Part shown: piece after piece, positions 51,996 through 63,194 of the stretch
Position numbering within the stretch: the stretch's first letter is position 1
Layout: every line of letters begins with the position of its first letter
Origin: Phascolarctos cinereus
Taxonomy: Eukaryota > Chordata > Mammalia > Diprotodontia > Phascolarctidae
Assembly: GCF_002099425.1 (NCBI RefSeq)
Contig: NW_018343984.1
Coordinates: 18,049,501-18,113,500, forward strand
Reading direction: 5' to 3'
DNA: 64,000 bases
Program-made: the position numbers and the translations under genes
The notes under the pieces: generated by a model
Told to the model about the DNA's origin: nothing
Databases searched by the model: none
Seen by the model: only the letters and a program-made list of their open reading frames with translations

Positions 51996-52270
51996 CCCCT
52001 TATTGGGGCCAGCAGAGAAGGGGCGAAGGTGTGTGAGAGAAGGTGAAATGAAATGAACACAAGACACAGACCTTGCCTTCAAGGAAGGGAACACAGAACA
52101 ACAGAATCCAATCTTAGGCTTGAGAAGGCTGGGTAGTTCAAAATGTCTGGTCCCAAAGAGGCAGAACTAGGAAAGAAGCCTGGAAGGTACAAAGAAGTAA
52201 ATTAAGATTTGAGGGGGATGGGGAGAAGGAAAACAAACAAAAACCAAACTTTCTAGCAATTAGAACTCTC
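51996..52270. other. Unassigned stretch
   Basis: Purine-rich, no recognised element. Confidence 0.4.
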
Positions 52271-52274
52271 TACA

Positions 52275-52525
52275 AAGCAACTGGTGGTTCAGCAGTTAGA
52301 GTGCTGGTTCTGGAGTCAGGAAGGCCTGAGTTCAAAGCTAGGCTTAGACACTGGGTGACCCCGGGCAAGTCACCCTCTGCCTCAATTTTCTCATCTGTAA
52401 AATGGGAATAATAATATTTTCACAACAATACTGTTGTGAGGATCAAAAGAGATAATAGTTGGAAAGCACTTAGCACCATGTCTGGCACATAGGAGGTGCT
52501 AAATAAAGTGTTAGCTATTGTTATC
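52275..52525 (+). mobile_element. MIR/THER-type SINE, full length
   Basis: 'gtggttcagcagttagagtg', 'gttctggagtcaggaaggcc', 'caattttctcatctgtaaaa', 'gttggaaagcacttagcacc', 'ggaggtgctaaataaagtg'. Confidence 0.9.
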
Positions 52526-52534
52526 TATTCTTAT

Positions 52535-52715
52535 AAGAGGAGTGGGCTGCCTGGGACAGCGATGAGTTCTTCTTCTCTGGAGGTCTCCAGACAAAGGATG
52601 GATGACCACTTACTGGAGATGTCACAGAGAGAAACCTTATTCAGAAGGTATGGGTTGGATTGGAGACTGCTGAAGACCTTTCCAAATCTGAATTTCTATG
52701 GCTCCGTGAAATCGT
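52535..52715 (+). mobile_element. L3/CR1 LINE fragment
   Basis: 'ggagtgggctgcctgggaca', 'tctggaggtctccagacaaa' and 'ggatggatgaccacttactg'. Confidence 0.75.
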
Positions 52716-53041
52716 GACTATTCACATTTATGAATGAAAGAAGTTGGTGTACCTATCAAGTAAAAGCTAGTGAAACCAGTTTGCATTGGGTGTGGCCCAA
52801 AGAGACTTGTTTCTGGATCACCTTGGCATTGGTGTTTTATATAATCCAAGGAGAAACACTTGAAGTGTATTATAAAAGCCTAAATTTGAAAACTGGACTT
52901 CAGGACTCCGTGGTCCGTGTGCCTGCACAAGTCACAATGCTAGTGACTTGTCACATGAAACTTTGCTGAGCCGTGATCATGATAAACCTTATATGGTCTA
53001 CCCTATGGGGGTGTAAAGCAACAATAAGGTAAATCTTACTG

Positions 53042-53222
53042 CAAGAATTCTCAACCTGGAGTCTGCAAACTTGTTTTAAAATGTAATTTTTGATGACTGT
53101 TTCAACGTAATTGTTTTCCTTGGCAATCCTATGTGTTTTATGTATTTAAAAGCATAATTCTGCGAAGAGGGTCCATAGACTTCAACAGAATGTCTAAAGG
53201 GCCTGTGGCACAAAAAATGTAT
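53042..53222 (+). mobile_element. hAT-type non-autonomous DNA transposon, 3' end lost
   Basis: 'attctcaacctggagtctgc', 'gtatttaaaagcataattct' and 'gcgaagagggtccatagact' match the copies at 1463-1691 and 62762-62948. The right terminus is replaced by a GAAA-rich junction to the MIR. Confidence 0.7.
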
Positions 53223-53228
53223 GAGAAA

Positions 53229-53540
53229 GAAAGAAACAAGCATTTATTAAGCACCTACTATGTGCCAGGCACTGTGATAAGTGCTTTACAAATATTGTCT
53301 CACCAGGACAAACAACCTTGCGGAGTAGGTGCTATTATTATCCATAATATATAGTAATATTTTACAGTTGAGGAAACTGAGGCAAACTATTATTACATAA
53401 TAATAATATACAGTTGACGAAACTGAGGCAAACAGAGGTCAAATGACTTTCCCAGGGTCACACAGCTTCTATGTGTTCTGAGGCTGGTTTTCAACTGAGG
53501 TCTTTCTTATTCCAGGCCCAGTGTGCCACTTACCTGCCTA
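53229..53540 (-). mobile_element. MIR/THER-type SINE (antisense) with a 46-bp internal tandem duplication
   Basis: 'agcatttattaagcacctac', 'agtgctttacaaatattgtc', 'gggtcacacagcttctatgt'. The segment with 'acagttgaggaaactgaggc' is present twice (about 53350-53396 and 53397-53440). Confidence 0.88.
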
Positions 53541-53544
53541 ATAC

Positions 53545-53830
53545 ATGCAACCGGTAAATGTCAAGGGTGCAGGATTTGAACCCCCTTCCTTCTGCTTCTA
53601 AGTCCAGACCTCTATTCACTATGTCATGGAGAGGATCTGTAATATGCCTTCCCAGCCCCAAAGCTAGGTAATTCTGTGAGGGACTGCACTCAGGGAATGA
53701 CAAGGGTGGGGATCCTAGTGTTTGGCTTTGCCATTAACTAGCTGAGTGACTTTGGGTGAGTAGCTTAAAGGCCTCTCTCCACCTCAGTTTCTTCATCTGT
53801 AAAATGAGGAGGTGGCCTCTCTTGACTCCC
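53545..53830. mobile_element. MIR fragments, antisense then sense
   Basis: 53555-53630 antisense ('tgcaggatttgaaccccctt'). 53700-53830 sense ('gctgagtgactttgggtgag', 'ctcagtttcttcatctgtaa'). Confidence 0.6.
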
Positions 53831-53834
53831 ATTC

Positions 53835-54335
53835 TCTACAAAGTCCGATATGTAGTTCACTGAAATGAAGCCAGATGCTTCATGAGGGCGTGAAGGGCAT
53901 TCTGTCCTCTCCCCTCTGCTCTCTGCGCCAGTCTGGCCTCCTCCCTGGAGGAGGAGACAGCACATCCTCTCGTTGTGGTGCAGTGTGATTGGATGCAGAC
54001 CCGAAGCTTTCAAATCCACTCCCTACCTTGGGAGAATAAATAAATGAAGTCAAAGATGTTTATGTAACAACAGATTTGCTGAATAGACAAGATATAGCAT
54101 TACAAGAGTGAAATGCCAATATCATCTTTGTTTGCCTTGGCTCTGCTTTACACAATTTCAAGGTTTCACCAGCCCCTCACACAATGCTGGCAGCTTGCAT
54201 CTACTCTTTCTGGCATTTTAAGCAATGTACTTGGGTATGTCGATGGAACTGTGATCTCACCTATGTGTGACTGGTGGGTGGCTTGCTATCTGCCTTGTTG
54301 GAGATAGCATACATCCTGTGGGGTCAGTCAGCCTG
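53835..54335. other. Unassigned stretch
   Basis: No recognised repeat. A 64-codon frame (54113-54307) is not assignable. Confidence 0.4.
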
Positions 54336-54340
54336 TCAAC

Positions 54341-54610
54341 TAACATTATTAGGCATTTACTGTATGCCAGGCACAGCTAGTCCCTTGGGAATACAAAGAA
54401 AGCCCCTCAAGAAGAGTATATTCTTTTTTTTTTTTTTGCTGGGCAATGGGGTTAAGTGACTTGCCCAGGGTCACATAGCTAGTAAGTGTTATTATGTGCC
54501 TGAGGACTGATTTGAACTTGGGTCCTTCTGAATCCAGGGCCAGTGCTTTATCCATTGCACCACCTAGCTGCCCCAAGAAGAGTATATTCTAATGGGAGAA
54601 GATGGTCACT
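54341..54610 (-). mobile_element. L2 LINE 3' end (antisense) split by a young SINE
   Basis: 'aggcatttactgtatgccag' and 'ccttgggaatacaaagaaag' left; 'attctaatgggagaagatgg' right. Confidence 0.85.
54425..54574 (-). mobile_element. WSINE1-like SINE (antisense), intact, with perfect target duplication
   Basis: T15 run, 'gctgggcaatggggttaagt', 'tcacatagctagtaagtgtt', 'ccagggccagtgctttatcc', 'cacctagctgcccc'. An exact 16-bp repeat aagaagagtatattct (54409-54424 / 54575-54590) flanks it. Confidence 0.96.
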
Positions 54611-54614
54611 TGGT

Positions 54615-55010
54615 CAGGATGATCTTGTTTTATGGAATGTTCTGGGCTGGACTTGAATCAGACCAGTCTCCTGAGAGTTAAGGTTCCACACTGGAACCAA
54701 ATGAGAGACCCTTATAGGTCATTCAAAAGTTAAGATTTATTTAGCCATTAGTAGGAGCAGAAAATTTAAAAAGGACATACACTGAGGGCAGTTGTAGTTA
54801 ATTCAGCTGATTAAAGTAATCCCTTACCTGAGTTCCCCACCACCAAGCTGGAAAGCTCCTGGAACTCTTCATGGCTGTTTGTATTCAGGTGATGAGGAAA
54901 ACAGTGACAGTAACCTGAGCCCACCAAGTGTTCATAATGCCTTTTAAGGGAAAAATAGCCTAACTTGCGTGGGGGCAGGGGCTAGGATTTCCCTACCACG
55001 GATTACATTG
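54615..55010. other. Unassigned stretch
   Basis: No recognised gene or repeat. Confidence 0.4.
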
Positions 55011-55014
55011 TTTC

Positions 55015-55255
55015 TTCAATTCAATAAGCATTGCTTAATTAAGGGCTCTCTATTTGCCAGGCACTGTGCTAGGCACTAGGGACCAAAAACAGAAATGAAA
55101 GGCTATGTCTTCAAGTAGTTAACATTCTGCAGGGGGACAGGGACTACAACACATGCACAGATAAATAAATCCAGAGTATATGTGAGGTGAAAGTGGCAGG
55201 AACCGGGAAAATATGCTTATGGAGAAGGTGGATAGCAGTTGAACTGACCCTGGAA
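55015..55255 (-). mobile_element. L2 LINE 3' region (antisense)
   Basis: 'tcaattcaataagcattgct', 'ccaggcactgtgctaggcac', 'aagtagttaacattctgcag'. Confidence 0.8.
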
Positions 55256-55259
55256 GTCC

Positions 55260-57330
55260 TGTAGGTTAATAGCCTTCCTACTCAGCCTCTAATAGTGTTT
55301 TGCAAGGTGTAGTTTCATTAATTTCTCTATTTACTCCCAAAACATTGTAGTAGCTGGGGCTGCCATAAGGATCAACTGAGAGGTGCTATATAGACTTTTT
55401 AACAGCGCTCCAAGGAAAATATACCAGCTATTGTTGTTGTTACTGTTGTAACTGTTTGGAGTTCCTCTGCCTGACAAATACACCTCTGGTCAATCTGGGC
55501 TCTTTTCAAGCAATGAGACACGGGAGTCCTCTCCTGGGCGGTGTGAATGACTCTCAGAAAAGAGAAGGAAAGGCCTTGATGGTGGTGGTGGGAGGTGGAA
55601 GCAGGGAGTTGAGGCTGGAAAACAGCTGGAGAGCCACGTTGGCAGGTTGTAAGGATTCTGATGCCTTCTTAGGTGTCCCCACCTTTTTATGAGCATGAGC
55701 ATTTCCAGTCTCTTGAGCATTCTTTTACCCCCTCATCTTAAAGTTGAAACAGAAAGTCAGAGGCAGTTATCCCCCTGAGCCTAGAGGAATGCATAGTCAT
55801 GTGATGGCTCACTTCTTTCCCCCTCTCCAAAATACCACATTATGGACTCAGGGACCTGGGAGATTGTGGGAGATCATCTTATCTCCACTTTAGCATCCCC
55901 CCCCACTCCCTGCCCCCCTCACTTTGCTCTTTGTTCTGGCCTTTCTTTCATCATCTTCAGTCTCCTGGATCGTTATCCACAGCTGGCGCCACTGCATCGG
56001 TCTGAAAAGAGCCTCAGTCCCAATAGGTTGTGAGGACTTTTCGCTTCCTTTCTGCTAGATTTTAAACCATAGTTTTCAGATGGCAGCTTCCCTTTGTCTG
56101 TTATGGCCCACAGATAACTAATGCCCCTCTATGATGTGTCCATAGCGACTAAGGATCTCATCACAATCATGATGGGAGCCTCAAAAGTTATTTCCTTTTC
56201 TCCCCAGGGCCACTAGAAATACTCAGGCATAGGAGTCCTACTGATTACTGAGTGATAGATTATTTCATCTCTTGGCCCAGTGTCCAACGCTCCCTCCCAG
56301 AATCAGTACCTGCTGCTCCCAGCACTGAAGAGTTTATATTCTAAATGTGAAACACCACCATGTCATTTAAATGTCATCATCTTCCTTGGAAATGAGTTAA
56401 TGTTCCTTTTGCCATAGACATTCTCTTATCTATTCCCCCCAGGAAGAGGATAGATGAGAGCTCTAGGAAAATAATACCAAGGCCTATTTCTGTTCTTTCT
56501 GTCAGATGGTCTTTGTACTCTTGTTTTTTCCTGTAAAATAACCAGCCCTAAGGCATGGGTAGAGGTAATAGCTTAATTTTAAAAATAATTTCTGAGTTCA
56601 CCAAACCAAGCCAATTCTCCTCCATCCCTTGCTGAGGCAACAATCTCCTCTACTTCCTCCCCCACCCATTTCTTTCTGTAAGTTACACAAGGAACCTTTA
56701 TTAGACTAAAGTATTTAGTAGACAGATTATGTTTATTATTTTTTAGACATATATGTTAGTATTTGACCCTCCCTATTGTGATAGTTTTTTCTCCCTAGAA
56801 TGCTTTATTTAATGCTTCATTTGCTCTATGTTTTTGAGTGAACTTTGTAAGTGGTCTTTGGATAGCATGTTCTGAGTATGGAGTTTTTTAATTTTAAGGA
56901 AAGTTTTCCTGGCCTTCATTCATTCTGCATTATCATGTTCTTATTTTGTCCAAACATAACACTGTGGTCAGTTCTAAGTAATTTCACTTCCTTCTTGAAG
57001 TTATACCCGAAGGGACTTGAGCGGTTTATGTTTTTTCCTCCTCATGCTGATTCATGACCATTTTGAAAAACCCACAAATTTCTCTTTTTAGTTTAATTTC
57101 TTTCAACCACTTGTTTTCTTCTTAATTCTTTGATATCCTTTCACCATTTTTCTGTGTATCAGGACAAGAGTGCTGAATTATGTAGTAGATTCCATGTAGA
57201 AGACCTTGGAAGAAGGAAATTCTTTTTACCTTTGTATACACATTCTGTCTAGCCCTAACCTGAGCCAGACTAGATAGGGTAGGACCCAGGACCTTGCCTG
57301 GACAGGGAGGGAAGGGAAGAAGGGAAAGAA
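55260..57330. other. Long single-copy stretch
   Basis: About 2 kb nearly free of recognisable repeats, inside the putative first intron. No exon recognised; frames up to about 78 codons only. Low repeat density makes it a candidate for intronic regulatory DNA (inference). Confidence 0.4.
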
Positions 57331-57334
57331 AAAG

Positions 57335-57575
57335 CATACAAGTACTTATTAAGCTCCTACTATGTGCCAGGCTCAGTTACAAATATCTCATTTGGTCCTT
57401 ACAACAACCCTGGGAAATAGGTGCTATTATTATCCCCATTTTTCAGTGAAGGAAACTGAGGTGACTTGTCTAGGGTCACATAGCTACTAAGTAAGTGTCC
57501 GTGGCTGAGTTTGAACTCAATTCCTCCTGATTCCAGATTCAATGATCTATCTGCTCCCACACTGACTTGCCTCCA
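57335..57575 (-). mobile_element. MIR/THER-type SINE (antisense)
   Basis: 'agctcctactatgtgccagg', 'caaatatctcatttggtcct', 'gggtcacatagctactaagt', 'tcaatgatctatctgctccc'. Confidence 0.88.
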
Positions 57576-57579
57576 AGTG

Positions 57580-57925
57580 GGTAAGGGATTTGTATCATTG
57601 TCAGACACAGAAACGATACTAAAAAACAGCAAGGGTAAAGATGGCAGTTAATAGGAGGCATATTTTAGGCTTCAAGTGTGTAATTCTGGATTATAGTCAG
57701 GGAGTTGAGCTAGATGGATTTGATTTTTCACCTTAAGAGCCTCATGAGTCCCAGCAAAGCAAACTCTTCTCCTCGTCTGCCCCCAAAGCGTCTTTTAAAG
57801 TCCTTTCAGCTGGAGAGCTCTTCATGCCAAGGCCTTCATTAAACTCCACGGGATAGTGGCCAGACTGGGGTGTAACACAAATCTATAATTTATGGTATAA
57901 TTGGGTTTCTTAAAAGAAAAGCTCA
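57580..57925. other. Unassigned stretch
   Basis: No recognised gene or repeat. Confidence 0.4.
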
Positions 57926-57929
57926 TTTT

Positions 57930-58475
57930 CAGGAGGGAGAGTGAATGAAGGCTTCATTGGAGACACATCTGAGTTGGGCCTTGGGTCAGGATGGGCAGGG
58001 CTTCAACAAGTCAGAGATATGGGGGAAGCTTTCATTCCAGCCAGAGGAAATGCCACAAACAAGGGCACTTAGGTGAAAAAACCTCAGGCCTTGTTTGGGA
58101 ACTGCAAGTAATCTCATTTGGCTTGAGTAGAGAAGAATGGGGCAGATAAGTGTGTAAACAGTGAGACCGAGTTTGGGCCATTCTCTGGAAAACCAGACTG
58201 AGGAGTTGGAATTTACAAGAAAATGAAGAATTAAAGATTTAGAGTTAGAAAGTACCTTGGGTCATCAATTTCAGTTTCTTCATTTGGATCTTGAGTGCGA
58301 GAGAGCTGCTGGCCTAGGGTCACACAGGTAGTAAGTAAGCGGCAGGGTCGGAATTTGAATTCTGTCCTCTTGACTCCAAAGCAAGCGCCCTTTCCTCTGT
58401 TAATCTTTAGGAAACCATTGAAGGCTTCTAAGCAGGGGAATGACATGAATGGGAAAATGTTATATAATAAAGGAA
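57930..58475 (-). mobile_element. L2-like LINE (antisense) split by a MIR3-like SINE
   Basis: 57930-58215 ('tgagttgggccttgggtcag', 'acctcaggccttgtttggga') and 58400-58475 ('ggaaaccattgaaggcttct', 'aagcaggggaatgacatgaa') flank a MIR3-like insert at 58216-58400 ('gagttagaaagtaccttggg', 'gggtcacacaggtagtaagt'). Confidence 0.65.
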
Positions 58476-58810
58476 AAAAAATTGGGGAAAAAAATCCAAG
58501 TAACTGTTGTTAATTATTGTTGTTTTAGCTTTTTCTTACTTTTTGGGGTTTTTTTATTATTCTCAGCACTTCCCAATAATTAACTTCTTTATCAATGAAT
58601 ATGTGCACTTTTATCTTCATTCAGTAGTCTTAGATTAGTCTAGAGTGTCAAACACGGAATCCTTAGGGCTAAACCAGATTAAAATGTAACTGGGAAATAG
58701 TTAACAAAATAAAAAAATACTACAGTATTTTTTTGTATCTTACAAGACATAGGTAATATTAATATGTAGTTTTCTAAGTCAATGTGTGGCCCTTCTGGAT
58801 CTTTATGTAC
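58476..58810. other. Unassigned AT-rich stretch
   Basis: AT-rich DNA without a recognised element. Confidence 0.4.
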
Positions 58811-58811
58811 A

Positions 58812-59059
58812 GCTTTAGTTCAGTCATTTTTCAGCTGTATTTGACTATCTGTGACCCCATTTGGGGTTTTCTTGCAGAGATACTGGAGTGGTTTACCATT
58901 TCTTTCTCCAACTCATTTGACAGATGAGGAAACTGAGGCAAACAGGGTTAAGTGACTTGCCCAGGGTCACAGAGCTGGTAAGTGTCTGAGGTTAGATTTG
59001 AACTCAGGTCTTCCTGACTCTAGATCAAGCACTCTATCTACTGTGCCACCTAGCTGCCC
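58812..59059 (-). mobile_element. MAR1-like CORE-SINE, full length (antisense)
   Basis: 'catttggggttttcttgcag', 'actggagtggtttaccattt', 'gaggttagatttgaactcag', 'ctctatctactgtgccacct'. Flanks atgtacagctttagt / aagtacagtttagt look like a 14-15 bp target duplication. A MIR fragment follows at 59091-59195. Confidence 0.92.
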
Positions 59060-59199
59060 TTAAGTACAGTTTAGTGGCCCCTTTTTCTATTTAACAAGTG
59101 ACTTGCCCAGGGTCATACAGACCATGGTGTGTCAGTACGCATGAGACTTGGACCCAGGAGTCCCTGACTCTATCCAATACCCCATCCCTATATCCCACG

Positions 59200-60575
59200 A
59201 TTATTAGACATTGCCCGGGACTTGTGCCTAAATTTGAACAACTAGATTTTTTGGATTCAGAATCAACCTCAGCTGTGGGTTTGTTTGCCCGCTTCTAAAC
59301 CCCAAGCTTTCCAGCTTTGATTCTGTGAAGCAAGATGAATTGTAAAGGATTAAAGAATGAACAATCTTGAACAAATCAAGGTTGGCTCAGGCATTTCAAA
59401 GACCAGGAAGCTCTGGGAGACATCACCGGTATGCAGTGCTTAGCAGTTCCAGACTCAGTCTTCCTTAAGCAGAGTTATCTTGAGTTGACTTTGACAGCCA
59501 TCTATAAAGAGACTTTTAGGGAGGCTTAGGATCGTTTGATGGGTTTTTGAGAAACAGCTCAGTTGATATCCCCTTTGTTGCCTTCTTTTTGATTTTTTTT
59601 TCTGCCTGTCTCATTGTAAATTTCCCTGTAACAAGCTGGAGCATTAGAGATTAGTTTGTTGGACTTTCTGTATTTGATAAAAGGATCTTTTTTTTTTCTG
59701 GCTGCAGTCCATAAATCATTTTCTTACAGAACCATTGATTGGCCTCAAGTCTCCATGGTCCCAGCAAAGTGCTTCCTTCACTTTGTTTTGTCATGATAAA
59801 ACAAGGCAGAAACAAAACCCAAACCCCACTTGTCCCCCACCCCAAAGCTTCTTCCCAAGGCCATCCGAAGGGTCCCTTTTCTACCATCCAGAAGGTTTCC
59901 CTCAATTCCTAAATGTTCTTTTTTGCCTGACTTTTCAAAGATTTTCTTCTCTTTTTAAATTTTAGCACATAGTTCTGCCCAGTTTCCAACCTTTTTAGGT
60001 GACTTTACACTTTGAAGAAATTGCTATTAAGTGTATTTGACACCTCCCAATATAACACACTTGACACTTATCACCACACATCCTTCTGTGCACCTCCTCA
60101 CCTGCCGGCTTATTGATGAAGTTAGCAAATAAAGCTAACTTAAATAAAGTTAAATAAAGTCATAATGCTGATTGTTGAGTATCTGGATGCTACCTTTAAT
60201 TCTACATATGTATTAGAAATATGAAAAACTGATTTTATAGCTCCATAATAAAGCTGATTATAAATAATAAGTGAATAGTAAAACAGTGACATAGTTATAT
60301 ATGCTTAAATATATTATGAATATTGTAGAAATATATCATAAATACATGTTATATCATAAATTATGTAATCATAAATACATTTATATTTGTATGAGTACAC
60401 ATATACATTTCACATATATATATATATTATGTAAAGTCACTGCTTTCATTATTTTATTTAGTCTGTTTAACCAAAAAAAGCCTGCAGGAAGTACCTGGTG
60501 TTCCCAGGCATTCTTCTAAGTACTAACCAGTCCCTATTTAGGAAAGTAAAGCTTAAAGCCATATATTGACGTGAA
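59200..60575. other. Single-copy, AT-rich stretch
   Basis: About 1.4 kb with no recognised repeat or exon. 60180-60440 is very AT-rich with local 'ataaatacat' and 'tatatcata' repeats. A small hairpin GTTAGC-AAATAAA-GCTAAC lies at 60121-60139. Confidence 0.45.
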
Positions 60576-60579
60576 TTGT

Positions 60580-60770
60580 TGCAGATGGGTTTAGTGGATT
60601 GAGCACTGGACTTGAAATCAAGAAAGGTTCTAATCTGGGCTTAGACACTTACTACCTTGGGCAAGTTACTTAACTTCTCAGTGACTCAGTTTCCCCATCT
60701 GTAAAATGAAGGGGTTAGACTGGATGACTGCTAAGGTGCCTTCATCACTTCTAAATCTCTCAATCTATGG
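60580..60770 (+). mobile_element. MIR-like SINE
   Basis: 'gtggattgagcactggactt', 'tcagtttccccatctgtaaa', then a MIR3-like tail 'ttagactggatgactgctaa'. Confidence 0.75.
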
Positions 60771-61044
60771 ACACTACTTCAAGTGGTTTCTTCTAGGAAG
60801 TGAGTCCACTCTGTTACTGATATATGGTCCAATTTGTTGGACCATACACTCATCTATATGCTATCTTGTTAGAGATTGTTGTTGCTAAGTTGGCACCTTG
60901 GCTCTTCCTCTCCCTTTCCCAGTGACTTTTCAGAGTCCACATCACCTCATTAATATCTTGCAATTTAAGAAAGCTGCTTCCTGATATTGACATGCTCAAG
61001 CCCCCAAGCCCTAATGAACTCTGTTCTAGGGCTCTGAGAGAGCC

Positions 61045-61800
61045 TTAACAAAACCAGCAGATTGGCAAAGATTACAAAAGATGGGAATCATCAGCATTGG
61101 AAGGGTTCTGGGAGAAGCTGGAGGCAATGTTGGGAATCAGTACAACCATTTAGGAAAGCCATTTGGAATTATGCAAAGAAAATGACCAGAATACTCATGC
61201 CCTTTGACCCAGAAATTCCACTTGCTTTGTCGTTGAAAAAAAAGGAAACTAAATATAAACCAAAATATTTATAGCAGCACTTTTTGTGGTAGCACTGATT
61301 TGAAAGCAAAGTTGATGCCCACAGATTGGGGAGAGGCTAAACAGAGTGTGGTCCATGGATGTCATGGAATGTTGCTGTGCTACATGAAATGACGAATCTA
61401 TGATGAACACAGAAAATCATGGAAAGGCGTAGGTGAAATAGAGCAACCTGAAGTAAGCAGAGCCAAGAAAACAATCCAGTAAATGAATTCGAGATCGCAG
61501 ATAAAAGAGCAAACATCCCAAAGCAATTGAAAGGGAATGTTGCAAAATGATTAAGAACAGCTGGGCCCCGGAGAAGAGACATGAAAAGATGTCCCCTCCC
61601 CACTTTTGTGCAAAAGGTAGGAGGTCCACAGGTGTGCAACACTGGTTGGTTTTGAGACTTTTTCATTGTATTGATTGGTTGATTATTTCTTCCTCTTATT
61701 TAATAATATTCTTTGTTAATTGAGATAGCTCTCTGAGAGGAGGAATACTAGGAGAAACTTAGGTGGTGTAAAGATAAAGATGAACAATAAAATCTACACT
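61045..61800 (+). mobile_element. L1-type LINE 3' region (older L1 or HAL1-like)
   Basis: ORF2-like codons: QPFRKAIWNYAKKMTRILMP and FDPEIPLAL (about 61145-61230), then 'atttatagcagcactttttg' and 'gtaagcagagccaagaaaac', with a long 3' UTR. More diverged from the L1 copies at 3.0 and 26.4 kb than they are from each other. Confidence 0.75.
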
Positions 61801-61829
61801 AATTTTTTTTTTGAAAAAATAAGAAAGAC

Positions 61830-61990
61830 AGTGGGGCAGCTAGGTGACTCAGTGGATAGAGTACCAGCCCTAGATTCAGGAGGACCTGAGTTCACATCTG
61901 GCCTCAGATGCATAATACTTTGCTGTGTGACCCTGGGCAAGTCACTTAACCCCATTGCCTAGCCAAAAAACAAAAAAGAAGAAGAAGAAG
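61830..61990 (+). mobile_element. WSINE1-like SINE with a (GAA)-rich tail
   Basis: 'ggggcagctaggtgactcag', 'gattcaggaggacctgagtt', 'taaccccattgcctagccaa' then A-rich and five GAA units. Exact target duplication aagaaagac (61821-61829 / 61991-61999). Confidence 0.93.
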
Positions 61991-62069
61991 AAGAAAGACT
62001 GAGAGGAAAAAAGAACTGATAGGTGTGATGGATTTTTAAACCACTGCCAGTGGTCTTTAAAAGATCATT

Positions 62070-62301
62070 GTGGCTGCTAGATGGTGCAGTGGATAGAGTA
62101 TTGGACCTGGAGTCAGGAAGACCAGAGTTCAAATCCTGTCTCTGACACTTACTAGCTGGTTGACTCTGGGCCAGTCACTTAACCTCTGTCTGCCTCAGTT
62201 TCCTCAACTGTAAAATGGAGATAATAATAGGACCTAACTCCCAGGGTTGTTATGATGATGGAATGAATAATATTTGGAAAGTGCTTAGAACAAGGTCTGG
62301 T
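62070..62301 (+). mobile_element. MIR/THER-type SINE, full length
   Basis: 'gctgctagatggtgcagtgg', 'cctggagtcaggaagaccag', 'cctaactcccagggttgtta', 'tggaaagtgcttagaacaag'. Confidence 0.9.
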
Positions 62302-62304
62302 ATC

Positions 62305-62640
62305 GTACGAAGCGCCTACCACATGCCAGGGAACTAAGTGGCGCACAGTGGATGGATCACGGGGCTTGGAATCAGGAGTCATGAATTCAAATTTCACCTC
62401 AGACACTTCCTAGCTGTGTGACCTTGGGCAAGTCACTTAACCCTGTTTGCCTCGGTTTCCTCGCCTGTAAAATGAGCTGGAGAAGGAAATGGCAAACCAC
62501 TCCAATATCTCTGCCCAGAAAACCCCCCAAAAGGGGTCAGCAAGAGTCAGACGTGACTAAAACGAACAAATCAGCACCACCATGTGCCAGACCTCGTGTT
62601 GTATAAATATGACCTCACTTGAACATCGCAACAACAGGAT
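62305..62640 (-). mobile_element. MIR end (antisense) split by a MAR1-like SINE
   Basis: 62305-62329 ('gaagcgcctaccacatgcca') and 62574-62640 ('caccatgtgccagacctcgt', 'gacctcacttgaacatcgc') are MIR. The 12-bp repeat accacatgccag / accatgtgccag flanks the insert. Confidence 0.7.
62330..62573 (+). mobile_element. MAR1-like CORE-SINE, full length
   Basis: 'ggcgcacagtggatggatca', 'gtgaccttgggcaagtcact', 'aatgagctggagaaggaaat', 'gcaagagtcagacgtgacta'. Confidence 0.92.
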
Positions 62641-62761
62641 TACAGAAGGGCAAATGATCTGTTTTTTTGTTTGTTTTTAAGAAAGAAAGTAGAGTCTGCA
62701 GATTATGAGCCAGTAAGCTTGACTTTGGTTACTGGGGAAATTTAAAAATATGCCACTGGAG

Positions 62762-62948
62762 TAGAGGTCCTTCATCTGGGGCTGGAGAATTTGTTTTCAA
62801 TTTTGATTAGCATGTTTTAATCACAATCGGTTTCCTTTTTATCCTACAGATTTTATTTTATGCATTTAAAACATTCTGAGAAGTGGTCCATAAGCTTTCT
62901 GAGACTGCCAACAGGGCTTATGACACAAAAAAAGATTAAGAACCCCTG
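62762..62948 (+). mobile_element. hAT-type non-autonomous DNA transposon
   Basis: Ends TAGAGGTCCTTCATCTGG and AGATTAAGAACCCCTG. Body 'tttattttatgcatttaaaa', 'gagaagtggtccataagctt', 'tatgacacaaaaaaagatta'. 8-bp flanks cactggag / aaccagag match at 5 positions. Confidence 0.72.
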
Positions 62949-63194
62949 AACCAGAGGGGTGGTTAGTGAATCAGTGATGACCAGTAGCTATCATGGCTTC
63001 CTCAAGTCCAAAATGCCTGTCTAACCCTATTTCTTTTTGAGCAGGATTACTAGACTCAAATCTATGCTGTAGCTGTAGCTTACCTAGATTTTAGAAAAGT
63101 ATTTGACCCAATCGTTCATACCATTCTTATGGATAAGAGGAAACAACTGACTAGTATGGTGAGGTGGATTTGAAACTGGTTGAATGGTGACACA

